A DNA stretch of 7,216 bases, taken from Candidatus Krumholzibacteriia bacterium. GTDB taxonomy: Bacteria; Krumholzibacteriota; Krumholzibacteriia; LZORAL124-64-63. The notes beneath the pieces are model-generated. The model saw only the letters and a list, made by a program, of their open reading frames with translations, was not told the DNA's origin and ran no database searches. Each line of letters begins with the position of its first letter. The first letter of the stretch is position 1. The position numbers and the translations under genes were made by a program. Below are positions 1 to 6,806 of the stretch, in pieces. Where the stretch lies: assembly GCA_027056825.1 (NCBI GenBank), contig JALUJS010000579.1, forward strand, positions 1 to 7,216, in the 5' to 3' direction.

Positions 1-892
1 AGCGGAAGAGGTACAGGATGTCCAGGTCCCCGTCGTTGTCCACGTCGCCCAGCACCGTCTCCAGCAGGGTGTTGGCCCGCAACGGCAGGCCTGCCCGGGC
101 GGTGACGTCGACCAGGCCGCCGCGGCCGTCGTTGCGCATGATGAAGTGCCCGTCACCGGCCAGGACAAGGTCGGTGAACCCGTCGCCGTCCAGATCCCCG
201 GCCGCCGCGGCGGTGAACCAGAAGCCGCGGCCGTCCTGCAGGCCGGCCCGCGGCGAGCGGGGATCGAGGTAGGGGTTGACCCGGGGACTCCAGTTCGACC
301 ACCGGTTCCCGTCGAAACGGAACAGCCGGGCGGGTGTCTGGTAGTTGAGGACCAGCAGCTCGGGATAGCGGTCGCCGTCGAGGCGGACCCAGAGCGCCCC
401 CCGCCCGCGGCCCCGGGGGTCGGCCAGGGGATCGCCCTTGTCCAGGGTGTTCCGGTATGTACCGTCCCGGTCCCGGGACCACAACCGGTTCAGGCCGATG
501 CCCTTGCCGCGGTGGGCGCCCACGGTGGCGTAGATGTCCCAGTCCCCGTCGCAGTCGTAGTCGCAGGCCGCTGAGCCATGCTGGTCGATATCGATGCAGG
601 GCAGGACCTCGCAACTGTCGCGCCGGACGAAGCCGGGTCCCGGACGGGGCAGGTACACGCCCATGCCGTGCCCGTGGTGGTTGATCAGCAGGTCGAGGCG
701 GCCGTTGCCGTCGATGTCGGCCCAGGTGGCGCCGAAGCTCTTGCCGCGCCGGGGCAGGGGAGACGGTTCGATCCGCTGGAAGAGGGGCTCGGCAAGGCCG
801 GAGACCGCCTGGGTCAGGGCGAGCAGGAGGAAAAGAAGCGCCGCGCGGAAGGCAGGCATGGGAGGGGGCGCTGTGGTACGGGGTCCGGGCAT
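1..892 (-). CDS. Secreted FG-GAP/VCBS repeat beta-propeller protein (3' end cut by window edge)
   Basis: No stop codon is met before base 1, so the C-terminus is missing. Counting from the inner ATG at 859, Asp-rich calcium-binding-like loops occur at residues 48-56 (DIDGNGRLD), 100-108 (DYDCDGDWD), 222-230 (DLDGDGFTD) and 272-280 (DVDNDGDLD), with a degenerate copy at about 159-167 (LDGDRYPEL). The spacing of 50-63 residues is that of FG-GAP/VCBS propeller blades. The N-terminus is a signal peptide (AALLFLLLALTQAVSGLA), so the product is exported. Start choice: the ATG at 892 has GAGG eight bases upstream, while the in-frame ATG at 859 (11 codons later) has no ribosome site; both keep the signal peptide. 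Four cysteines lie between residues 83 and 103 and could form disulfides. Ligand and role are unknown; such proteins are usually extracellular binding or adhesion proteins. It is divergent to the oxidase genes and has no evident functional link to them. Confidence 0.88.
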   Translation of the reverse strand, partial: MPGPRTTAPPPMPAFRAALLFLLLALTQAVSGLAEPLFQRIEPSPLPRRGKSFGATWADIDGNGRLDLLINHHGHGMGVYLPRPGPGFVRRDSCEVLPCIDIDQHGSAACDYDCDGDWDIYATVGAHRGKGIGLNRLWSRDRDGTYRNTLDKGDPLADPRGRGRGALWVRLDGDRYPELLVLNYQTPARLFRFDGNRWSNWSPRVNPYLDPRSPRAGLQDGRGFWFTAAAAGDLDGDGFTDLVLAGDGHFIMRNDGRGGLVDVTARAGLPLRANTLLETVLGDVDNDGDLDILYLFR

Positions 893-920
893 GAGACAGG
901 CCTCGGCGTGCAAACAATTC

Positions 921-949
921 TGGACGCGCGATATCCGGGAGAGTATACC
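921..949 (+). promoter_or_regulatory. Candidate sigma70-type promoter for the oxidase operon
   Basis: TGGACG (921-926) and TATACC (944-949) are separated by 17 bases, each matching four of six positions of the sigma70 consensus. It lies in the divergent intergenic region, with the predicted start of transcription about 25 bases before the start codon. The opposite strand reads TATACT at 947-942, a good -10 for the divergent FG-GAP gene, but has no convincing -35. This is a pattern match only. Confidence 0.35.
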
Positions 950-950
950 C

Positions 951-962
951 GAAACAGGTTTC
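951..962. promoter_or_regulatory. Small palindrome, possible operator (GAAAC-AG-GTTTC)
   Basis: This is a perfect 5-bp inverted repeat with a two-base centre, immediately downstream of the candidate -10 at 944-949 and upstream of the ribosome site. The position suits a repressor operator for the oxidase operon, but the arms are short and no cognate regulator is identified. Confidence 0.25.
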
Positions 963-969
963 CCGATAC

Positions 970-976
970 AGGAGGT
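970..976 (+). promoter_or_regulatory. Strong Shine-Dalgarno sequence of the oxidase operon
   Basis: AGGAGGT sits five bases before the ATG at 982 and is an almost full anti-16S complement. It fixes the start of the first oxidase subunit. Confidence 0.85.
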
Positions 977-981
977 AAGCC

Positions 982-2556
982 ATGAATTATCCGGTCTGGG
1001 AGCTGTCCATGGGGGCGGGGATCCTGATGGCCTGGGTCTCCATCCTGCACGTGTTCGTCTCGCATTTCGCCGTCGGCGGCGGACTGTGGCTGGTGGTCAC
1101 CGAGATGCGCGCCCGGCGCACGGGCGATGATAGGCTGCTGGATTTCGTCAAGAGCCACAGCCGCTTCTTCATGCTGCTGACCCTGGTTTTCGGGGCCATC
1201 AGCGGGGTGGGGATCTGGACCACCATCGGGTTGATCTCTCCCCACGGCACTTCGGCCCTGATCCACGGCTACGTGTGGGGCTGGGCCATGGAGTGGGTGT
1301 TCTTCTTCCTGGAGATCGGAGCCGCCCTGGTCTACTACTACGGTTGGAAGCGGCTGGACGCGCGCACCCACCTGGCCATGGGCTGGATCTACTTCATCGC
1401 GGCCTTCATGTCCCTGGTCATCATCAACGGCATCGTGACCTTCATGCTCACGCCCGGCGGCTGGCTGGAGAACCACGAGTTCTGGACCGGGTTCTTCAAC
1501 CCCACCTACTGGCCCTCGGCGGTGATCCGCACCTTCATGGGCCTGGCCATCGCCGGCATGTTCACCCTGATGACGGCTGCCGGGCTGCCGCGTGACGCGT
1601 TCCGGACGCGGGTGATCCGGTGGAACGCCGCCTGGGCCTTCGGCGGCCTGGTGGTGGTGGCCCTGGCCGCCAAGTGGTACGGGGCGTCGGTTGCGGTGTG
1701 GCGCGACGAGGAGGCCCTGCTGGGCGCCATCCCCATCCTGCCGGTGGTCGCCGGCTACTTCAAATGGGGCATCATCGTCACGGCGCTGCTGGCGCTGGTC
1801 CCGCTGCTGCTGCCCAAGGTCTGGAACAGGGGGCTGGTGGCGGTGCTGCTGCTGTGCGGCCTGCTGACCATGGGCGCGGGGGAGTGGACCCGCGAGGCCG
1901 GCCGCAAGCCCTTCGTGATCCAGAAGTACATGTACAGCACGGGGATGTTGGCATCGCAGGAGGACGTGGTGGCCGAGCAGGGCATGGCCGCCAGCGCCAA
2001 ATGGATCTCTCCGGATGCCATGGACGATCCCGTGCGCCTGGGGCGCGACCTTTATCGGGCCTACTGCCAGCCCTGCCACACCCGCGACGGCTACAACGGC
2101 CTGCAGCCCTACCTGGCCCACTGGGACGAGGAGACGGTGTCCGGCCTGCTGCCTCGCCTGGAAAACATCCGCGCCCTCATGCCGCCCTGGTACGGCACCG
2201 ACCGGGAGAACGCGGCCCTGACATCCTACCTCATGACCATGAAACCGCAGACTAAACCCGACTGGCCCGCCGACCCGGACGCGGCGGCGCAGCTGGCCTT
2301 CGATGTCTCCTGCGGTCTCTGCCACACCCCCGACGGGTTCCGCTCCCTGCGCGACTCGTTCGGCGGCATGACGGCCGACGAGATCGACGAGTTCCTGGAC
2401 GAGGCAGGGGACGTGGACGAGGGCATGCCCGCCTACACGGGGACGGAAAAACAGCGCAAGGCGCTGATCCGTTACCTGGAGGAACTGGGCCAGGAGCCGC
2501 AGCCCGCAGGGGAAACCGCTGCCGTGCCGGCCGACAGCGAAGGGAGGCAGTCATGA
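982..2556 (+). CDS. Divergent cytochrome bd-superfamily subunit I (CydA-like) fused to a C-terminal diheme cytochrome c domain
   Basis: 524 residues. Residues 1-315 form about eight membrane helices resembling CydA: H23 on helix 1 matches the heme b595 ligand (E. coli His19), E104 and E111 on helix 3 match the Glu99/Glu107 pair approximately (spacing 7 instead of 8), and GRKPF (307-311) matches the GRQPW motif. Differences from CydA: R183 sits where the heme b558 ligand His186 should be, no Met is seen at the Met393 position (the region reads YFKWGIIV), and the long periplasmic Q-loop with its Lys/Glu quinol motif is reduced to about 20 residues (232-250). In place of CydA helix 9 the protein has two cytochrome c units: CQPCH (362-366) with likely Met ligand in MPPW (400), and CGLCH (444-448) with likely Met ligand in GMPAY (482). 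The topology puts these in the periplasm. The likely role is oxygen reduction with electrons from a c-type cytochrome. It overlaps the next gene by ATGA. The assignment to the bd superfamily is strong; the electron donor and acceptor are inferred. Confidence 0.9.
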   Translation: MNYPVWELSMGAGILMAWVSILHVFVSHFAVGGGLWLVVTEMRARRTGDDRLLDFVKSHSRFFMLLTLVFGAISGVGIWTTIGLISPHGTSALIHGYVWGWAMEWVFFFLEIGAALVYYYGWKRLDARTHLAMGWIYFIAAFMSLVIINGIVTFMLTPGGWLENHEFWTGFFNPTYWPSAVIRTFMGLAIAGMFTLMTAAGLPRDAFRTRVIRWNAAWAFGGLVVVALAAKWYGASVAVWRDEEALLGAIPILPVVAGYFKWGIIVTALLALVPLLLPKVWNRGLVAVLLLCGLLTMGAGEWTREAGRKPFVIQKYMYSTGMLASQEDVVAEQGMAASAKWISPDAMDDPVRLGRDLYRAYCQPCHTRDGYNGLQPYLAHWDEETVSGLLPRLENIRALMPPWYGTDRENAALTSYLMTMKPQTKPDWPADPDAAAQLAFDVSCGLCHTPDGFRSLRDSFGGMTADEIDEFLDEAGDVDEGMPAYTGTEKQRKALIRYLEELGQEPQPAGETAAVPADSEGRQS

Positions 2557-3656
2557 ACCCGCAAGTCATCATCCCCGGGCCGGACGCCCTACCCCTGCCC
2601 GCGCCGGTCTTCCTGTTGCAGTTCCTGCTGCAGCTGACCTTCCTGCTGCATCTTCTGGCCATGAACGCCCTGCTGGGCGGCCTGTTGATCACCCTTTTCG
2701 CCCGCATCAAGGGCGACGGCGGCGACGACCCGTGGACCAGCCTGCCCGACGCGGTCGCCAAGGTCTCGCCCTCCCTGGTCGCGGCCACCGTGACCCTGGG
2801 CGTGGCCCCGCTGCTGTTTTTGCAGACGCTCTACGGGCAGTTCTTTTTCACCAGCAGCATCCTGATGGGGTGGGGCTGGTTCTCGGTGGTCGTGGTGCTG
2901 ATCTTCGCCTACTACGGGACCTACCTGCAGTCCTTCAGGGGCAAGGACCTGGGCGGCGGCCAGATGCCGCTGCTGGGGCTGACGGTGATCCTGTTTCTGT
3001 GGATCGGTTTCATGTTCACCAACAACACTTCCCTGATGCTGCACCCCGAAAAATGGGCGGCCATGTATTTCGCCGACGCCCGCGGCCTGCACCTGAACCT
3101 CACCGACCCCCAGCTGTGGCCGCGCTACCTGCACATGGTCCTGGGAGCGGTGGCCGTGGCCGGCCTGATGCTGCTGTGGTGGGGACGCTCGCGCCTGGCG
3201 CGGGGCGATACATCCGGCGCCTTCATGGTGCGCACAGGCGGCGGGACCTTCACATGGTTCACCCTGGTGAACATCGTGCTGGGCCTGTGGTACTACATGG
3301 CCCAGCCGGCGCACGTGCGCAAGCTGTTCATGGGCGGTCAACCGCTGGCCACGGCCCTGTTCGGCATCGGGTTCGTGCTGGGCATCGTGCTGGTGGTCCT
3401 GGGCTTCCTGTTGCGCCGCCAGGGCGAGGGGGCCAACCCGTGGCCGGTCAGCGTGCTGGCGCTCGCAGAGATGATCGTCATGATCATGATGCGGGACGCG
3501 GTGCGCGCCGGCTCGCTGGGGGCGCACTTCCGGCCCGAGACCTTCGCGGTCCAACCCCAGGTGCTGAACCTCGTGATCTTCGCCGTGCTGCTGCTGGCGG
3601 GGATCGGGGTGCTGGTGTGGATGGTGCGGCAGTTGTACCTGGCCTGGGAGCGGTAG
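2553..3656 (+). CDS. Second membrane subunit of the bd-like oxidase, apparently a CydA paralogue (CydA'-like)
   Basis: 367 residues with about nine membrane helices. It starts at an ATGA overlap with the first subunit and has AGGGAGG five bases upstream (2541-2547), so the two are translationally coupled. Helix 1 carries LLHLLAMNALLGG, which aligns position for position with ILHVFVSHFAVGG of subunit 1 (H33 to H23, N38 to H28, then GG), pointing to common descent. H194 in PRYLHMVLG matches the CydA helix-5 heme b558 ligand (E. coli KFVHTVASG) that subunit 1 has lost. The helix-3 glutamates are absent (the stretch reads GWGWFSVVVVLIF), and a degenerate counterpart of the GRQPW region is seen near MMRDAVRAG (312-320). 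It therefore probably does not hold the oxygen-reducing site, but may bind one b-type heme and complete the heterodimer. An ordinary CydB is less likely; remote homology makes this assignment moderately sure. Confidence 0.8.
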   Translation: MNPQVIIPGPDALPLPAPVFLLQFLLQLTFLLHLLAMNALLGGLLITLFARIKGDGGDDPWTSLPDAVAKVSPSLVAATVTLGVAPLLFLQTLYGQFFFTSSILMGWGWFSVVVVLIFAYYGTYLQSFRGKDLGGGQMPLLGLTVILFLWIGFMFTNNTSLMLHPEKWAAMYFADARGLHLNLTDPQLWPRYLHMVLGAVAVAGLMLLWWGRSRLARGDTSGAFMVRTGGGTFTWFTLVNIVLGLWYYMAQPAHVRKLFMGGQPLATALFGIGFVLGIVLVVLGFLLRRQGEGANPWPVSVLALAEMIVMIMMRDAVRAGSLGAHFRPETFAVQPQVLNLVIFAVLLLAGIGVLVWMVRQLYLAWER

Positions 3657-3683
3657 CCTAAACCGGATTATTGGATCGCCACA

Positions 3684-3710
3684 TGAATCCCGCAAGCGAT
3701 TCAATATTTC
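3684..3710 (+). terminator. Weak hairpin after the oxidase operon, possible terminator
   Basis: TGAATC (3684-3689) pairs with GATTCA (3698-3703) across an 8-base loop and is followed by ATATTTC. The stem is only 6 bp and there is no run of T, so termination here is uncertain. It lies 28 bases after the stop codon of the second oxidase subunit. Apart from this hairpin and the promoter and operator listed separately, nothing else was recognised in 3657-3790. Confidence 0.25.
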
Positions 3711-3730
3711 GGGTTAATCGTGTTTCCCCC

Positions 3731-3758
3731 TTGACGGAAGAAATCCCTTCCTTATGTT
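3731..3758 (+). promoter_or_regulatory. Sigma70-type promoter of the tetR-efflux operon
   Basis: TTGACG (3731-3736, five of six consensus positions) and TATGTT (3753-3758, four of six) are 16 bases apart. The predicted transcription start is about 3765, giving a short leader before the ATG at 3791. The region is notably AT-richer than the genes. It overlaps the palindrome at 3752-3779, which suggests repression by the TetR product. Confidence 0.65.
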
Positions 3759-3779
3759 AGTTATGGATCACTAATATAA
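3752..3779. promoter_or_regulatory. 28-bp imperfect palindrome, likely TetR operator
   Basis: TTATGTTAGT (3752-3761) and ACTAATATAA (3770-3779) are inverted repeats with nine of ten positions paired, separated by eight bases. The site covers the -10 hexamer and the predicted transcription start, directly in front of the tetR gene. TetR-family repressors are dimers that bind such palindromes at their own promoters, so autoregulation is the simplest reading. Binding itself is inferred. Confidence 0.6.
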
Positions 3780-3784
3780 GGGAG
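3780..3784 (+). promoter_or_regulatory. Ribosome binding site of the tetR gene
   Basis: GGGAG, within AAGGGAG, lies six bases before the ATG at 3791 and supports that start. It follows directly after the right arm of the palindrome. Confidence 0.7.
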
Positions 3785-3790
3785 CCCGAA

Positions 3791-4366
3791 ATGACCACCA
3801 CCCGCCGCCAGGATATTCTGGACCAAGCCCTCGCCCTCGTAATCGAGAATGGCCTGGTCGAGCTGACCATGGCCAAAGTAGCCGGCCGCGTGGGCTTTAC
3901 CGAGCCGGCCATGTACCGGCATTTCCGAAACAAGCAGGATCTGGTCATCAACATGATCCGCCGGTTAGGCGAGGGATTCGAGGAAGTGTTAGCCCGTTTC
4001 GACCTTGAGGATCCACCCCAGCGGTTTTTTCCCGCCTACTTCGATGCCCTGCTGGATTACCTGCAGCAGGTGCGCGGGGTGACCATCCTGTTCCTCTCGG
4101 AGTCGGCGTTCAACAGGGATCAGCGGATTCGTGGCGAGTTGTGGCGGCTCTTCCAGGGCCAGCTGGGGCGTATTTCCACCTATCTGGACGGCGCCATCGC
4201 CAGGGGGGAGATCAGGCCGGATATCGACGTCGAGGCGTCGGCCCTGGGCTTCCTGGGTTTGGTGCAGGCCCTGGTGACCCGCTCCCTGCTTACTTCCTGG
4301 GATGAGGCTCCCAAGGCCATCGGACAAGCGGCGTTGGATATCTACTTGAATGGAGTTGTCGGATGA
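3791..4366 (+). CDS. TetR/AcrR-family transcriptional repressor
   Basis: 191 residues, the usual length of the family. The N-terminal DNA-binding domain covers about residues 6-52; the helix-turn-helix is at 26-46 (TMAKVAGRVGFTEPAMYRHF), followed by the family signature FRNKQDL. The all-helical remainder (about 60-190) is the ligand-binding and dimerisation domain, which diverges between family members, so the inducer cannot be told. It is the first gene of a four-gene unit with the efflux genes; its stop overlaps the start of the tolC-like gene by ATGA. With the palindrome over its promoter this suggests that it represses its own operon and is released by a pump substrate. The identification of the family is firm; target and ligand are inferred. 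Confidence 0.95.
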   Translation: MTTTRRQDILDQALALVIENGLVELTMAKVAGRVGFTEPAMYRHFRNKQDLVINMIRRLGEGFEEVLARFDLEDPPQRFFPAYFDALLDYLQQVRGVTILFLSESAFNRDQRIRGELWRLFQGQLGRISTYLDGAIARGEIRPDIDVEASALGFLGLVQALVTRSLLTSWDEAPKAIGQAALDIYLNGVVG

Positions 4367-5685
4367 TCCGAGCCATGCCAATCCTTCTGATCTGTTTCCT
4401 AGCCGCTGTTTCAGGCGCGCGGGCCCAGGCGGTTCCACTGACCCTGGAGGAGGCCCTTGCGCGGGCGGAGGCGGCCAACCCGAACATCCTAGCTGCCGGG
4501 GCCCGCGCCCGGGCCGGGGAAATGGGCGCGCGGGCCGAGAAGGGCCGCTCGCTGGGCGAACTGAAGCTCAACGGCGGCTGGATCCGTAACAGCGAGGAGG
4601 GCCTGGTCCGCCCCATCACGCCGGAAATCCTCTCGTCCGGAGTGCCGCAGATGCCGTTCGACGACCAGTACGCCTTCTGGTCCCTTGACTACCGGGTGCC
4701 GCTCCTGGGCTGGGGAACCATGAGCGGATCAAGGGAAATGGCGCGCAACATCGCCGGCGCGGGCAAGAGCGCAACCCGGCGGACCGTGCGGGAAATACGG
4801 CACCGCGTGCTGGCCACGTACCTCGGCCTGCTGTCCCTCGAGGCCCAGGCCGTAGCCCTGTCCGCCGAGCTGGCGGCCCTGGATTCCCTGGCGGCGCATA
4901 TCGAGCTGGGTCGCCAGGCCGGTCAGTATTCGCGGATCGACCTGCTCAAGGTGCAGGTGGACCGCCAGGGTGCGGTGATGCGGCGGCAGGATATCGAGGC
5001 CCAGCGGCGGCAGAGGTACGCGGACCTGATGGCCCTGATGGGTGAGACCTGGGTCGAGGATGGGCGCTACGAGCTGATGCCCGTGGCCGAGGCGGCGGCC
5101 GATACGGTCCTGCCGCCGGTGGAGGATCTCATCGACAACGCACTGGCGGCCCGCAGCGACTTACTGGCGGCCCGCCGGACCGCGGCGGCCAAGCGGGCGG
5201 CCGTGCGCGTCGCGGCTGGCAGCCGGTGGCCCCAGGTCAGCCTGGGGGCCAAGCTCTCGGGAGTGCACGCGGGGACCATCGACTACGACGACACCTACTG
5301 GTCCGTGGATGCGCGGGTCAGCATGCCCCTTTTCGACATGGGACGGCGCAGGAATCTCGCCAGCAAGGCGGACCTGGACGCCCGCGGCGCCGAGCTGCGG
5401 GTAAGTGACCTGGAGGGCCGCATACGCAGCGAGGTCGTGGCCGCGGTCGCGCAGGTGGAACGGGCCCGGAGCGCCATGTCGTCCCAGCGTATCGCCCTGG
5501 AGCTGGCCGGCGAGGTCCACCGGCTCGAGCGGCTGCGTTACGACGCGGGCCGGGGCGACATCGACAACCTGTTGCGGTCTAGGGCCGAGCGCATGTTGGC
5601 TTCGGCGGCCCTGATCCGCGCCCGCCACGATTTCCTGATCGCCCTGGACAACCTGCAACTGGCCAGTGAAGGAGAAATGCGATGA
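4363..5685 (+). CDS. TolC-like outer-membrane efflux channel (OEP family)
   Basis: 440 residues, typical for the family. A signal peptide (residues 1-21, hydrophobic PILLICFLAAVSG) ends in ARA with predicted cleavage before Q22. No lipobox cysteine is seen at the mature N-terminus. Two structural repeats follow: LTLEEALARAEAANPNI (26-42) opens the first, with a strand YAFWSLDYRVPLLGWG (103-118); DLIDNALAARSDLLAARR (255-272) opens the second, with strand YWSVDARVSMPLFDMGRR (302-319). Long Ala/Arg/Glu-rich helices between them build the periplasmic tunnel. It forms the outer-membrane exit duct for the adaptor and RND pump encoded next. GGAG lies eight bases before the start, and the ATG overlaps the tetR stop. 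The substrate cannot be predicted. Confidence 0.94.
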   Translation: MIRAMPILLICFLAAVSGARAQAVPLTLEEALARAEAANPNILAAGARARAGEMGARAEKGRSLGELKLNGGWIRNSEEGLVRPITPEILSSGVPQMPFDDQYAFWSLDYRVPLLGWGTMSGSREMARNIAGAGKSATRRTVREIRHRVLATYLGLLSLEAQAVALSAELAALDSLAAHIELGRQAGQYSRIDLLKVQVDRQGAVMRRQDIEAQRRQRYADLMALMGETWVEDGRYELMPVAEAAADTVLPPVEDLIDNALAARSDLLAARRTAAAKRAAVRVAAGSRWPQVSLGAKLSGVHAGTIDYDDTYWSVDARVSMPLFDMGRRRNLASKADLDARGAELRVSDLEGRIRSEVVAAVAQVERARSAMSSQRIALELAGEVHRLERLRYDAGRGDIDNLLRSRAERMLASAALIRARHDFLIALDNLQLASEGEMR

Positions 5686-6806
5686 GACGCCGAATCATCC
5701 TGGGAGTGATCCTGCTTTTGGTCCTGGTGGGCGCGGTGCGCCTGGTCCGGATGCGCAAGCAGCAGCTCATGAGCCAGCGCGTCATTGCGCCGGCGGCCCT
5801 GACGGTGGCCACCGGGGTGGTGACCCGCGGGGACTTCCAGGGCCGCCTGGTCTGCTACGGGGTCATCGAGTCCGATCGCCGGGCCGAAGTGAGGGCCCGG
5901 ACCGGAGGCCAGGTAAGCGGCATCCTGGCCCGGGAGGGAGACGCCGTCGAGGCGGGCCGGCCCCTGCTGGAAATGGACGGCACCGCGGGGGCGCCCAGCG
6001 GCTCCCGGGCCGCGGTGGCCACGGCGGTGGCCAACCTGGAGCGCTCGGTGGCGGGCATGGAACGGACGGTGGCCAACCTCAAGGCGACCCTGGACAACGA
6101 CCGCATGCTGCACGAGCACGACGCCGTTTCGGCCCAGCAGCTGGAGAGCTCCGAGAACCGCTGGCAGGAGGCGCGGATCCAGCTGGCCGGATTGCGCAGC
6201 GAACTGGCCGCCCAGCGCCGGCAGCTTTCGTACTTCACGGTCACCGCGCCTTTTGACGGCGTGGTGGCGGCCCTGCACGTGGAACTGGGCGACGTGGTGA
6301 CCCCCAACCAGCCCCTGGTGAAGGTGGAGAACGCTTCGCCCTGCCGGGTGCGCGTCACCGTGGCCGCGGCCGACCTGGGCCGGGTCCGGGCCGGTGATCC
6401 GGCGACCCTGGTCCTGGGCGGGAAGACGCAGCAGGCCCGGGTGGGGCGGGTTCATCCCTCGGCCGGACCGTCCGGCACCGGCACGGTGGACATCCTGCTG
6501 GACGAACCTCCCTTCGGCCTGCCCCTGGGGGCCGCGGTGGAGGTCCGGCTGACCGTCGATTCCTTGCCCAACGTGCTGCTGGTTCCCGCCGCGGCCGTCC
6601 TCACGGGAGCTCACGCTTCCCGGGTCCATGTCGTGCAGGCCGATACGGTCCGCGTGGTGCCGGTGGAAGTCCTCGCCCGCTCCGGTGAACAGGCGGCCGT
6701 GGCCGGGAACCTCGCTCCCCGGGACGTGCTGGTCCTGGGCAGCGATTCCCTGCTGATGCGCCTGGCCGACGGTGTTCGTGTCGCGCCCCGGAAGGTCTCG
6801 CCATGA
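5682..6806 (+). CDS. RND efflux periplasmic adaptor (membrane fusion protein, HlyD/AcrA type)
   Basis: 374 residues. An N-terminal membrane anchor (IILGVILLLVLVGAV, 5-19) follows MRRR; there is no lipobox cysteine, so it is anchored by the helix rather than by lipid. The lipoyl half-motifs are at about 71-98 (GGQVSGILAREGDAVEAG core) and 187-215 (VTAPFDGVVAALHVELGD core), flanking an alpha-helical hairpin at about 107-183 that would meet the TolC-like channel. The beta-barrel is at about 220-290 and the membrane-proximal domain at about 295-370 (LLVPAAAVL at 299-307). AAGGAG is at 5669-5674, seven bases before the ATG, and the start overlaps the preceding stop by ATGA. It bridges the RND pump and the outer-membrane channel. 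Confidence 0.94.
   Translation: MRRRIILGVILLLVLVGAVRLVRMRKQQLMSQRVIAPAALTVATGVVTRGDFQGRLVCYGVIESDRRAEVRARTGGQVSGILAREGDAVEAGRPLLEMDGTAGAPSGSRAAVATAVANLERSVAGMERTVANLKATLDNDRMLHEHDAVSAQQLESSENRWQEARIQLAGLRSELAAQRRQLSYFTVTAPFDGVVAALHVELGDVVTPNQPLVKVENASPCRVRVTVAAADLGRVRAGDPATLVLGGKTQQARVGRVHPSAGPSGTGTVDILLDEPPFGLPLGAAVEVRLTVDSLPNVLLVPAAAVLTGAHASRVHVVQADTVRVVPVEVLARSGEQAAVAGNLAPRDVLVLGSDSLLMRLADGVRVAPRKVSP

Noticed and set aside
153..983. Minus-strand open frame overlapping the FG-GAP gene
   Set aside because: It is out of frame with the signal peptide and the Asp-rich repeats; its Arg/Pro-rich translation is a frame shadow.
814..2325. Long open frame on the minus strand opposite the first oxidase subunit
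   Set aside because: The translation is low-complexity, rich in His, Gln, Arg and Pro, with no family signature; it is the antisense shadow of a clearly recognisable membrane protein in G+C-rich DNA.
982..3656. Annotation as an ordinary quinol oxidase CydAB
   Set aside because: The Q-loop and heme b558 ligands are missing in subunit 1, heme c motifs are fused to it, and subunit 2 resembles CydA more than CydB.
2589..3704. Long open frame on the minus strand opposite the second oxidase subunit
   Set aside because: A His/Gln/Pro-rich translation without domains, fully antisense to a gene with clear membrane helices and a good ribosome site.
3736..3751. GGAAG-N6-CTTCC hairpin as a terminator of the oxidase operon
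   Set aside because: The stem is 5 bp with no T tract, and it lies in the -35/-10 spacer of the tetR promoter, so a terminator role is unlikely.
5666..6256. Plus-strand frame starting just before the adaptor gene
   Set aside because: Its Gly/Pro/Arg-rich translation lacks motifs, while the frame starting at 5682 gives a complete membrane fusion protein with anchor and lipoyl motifs.
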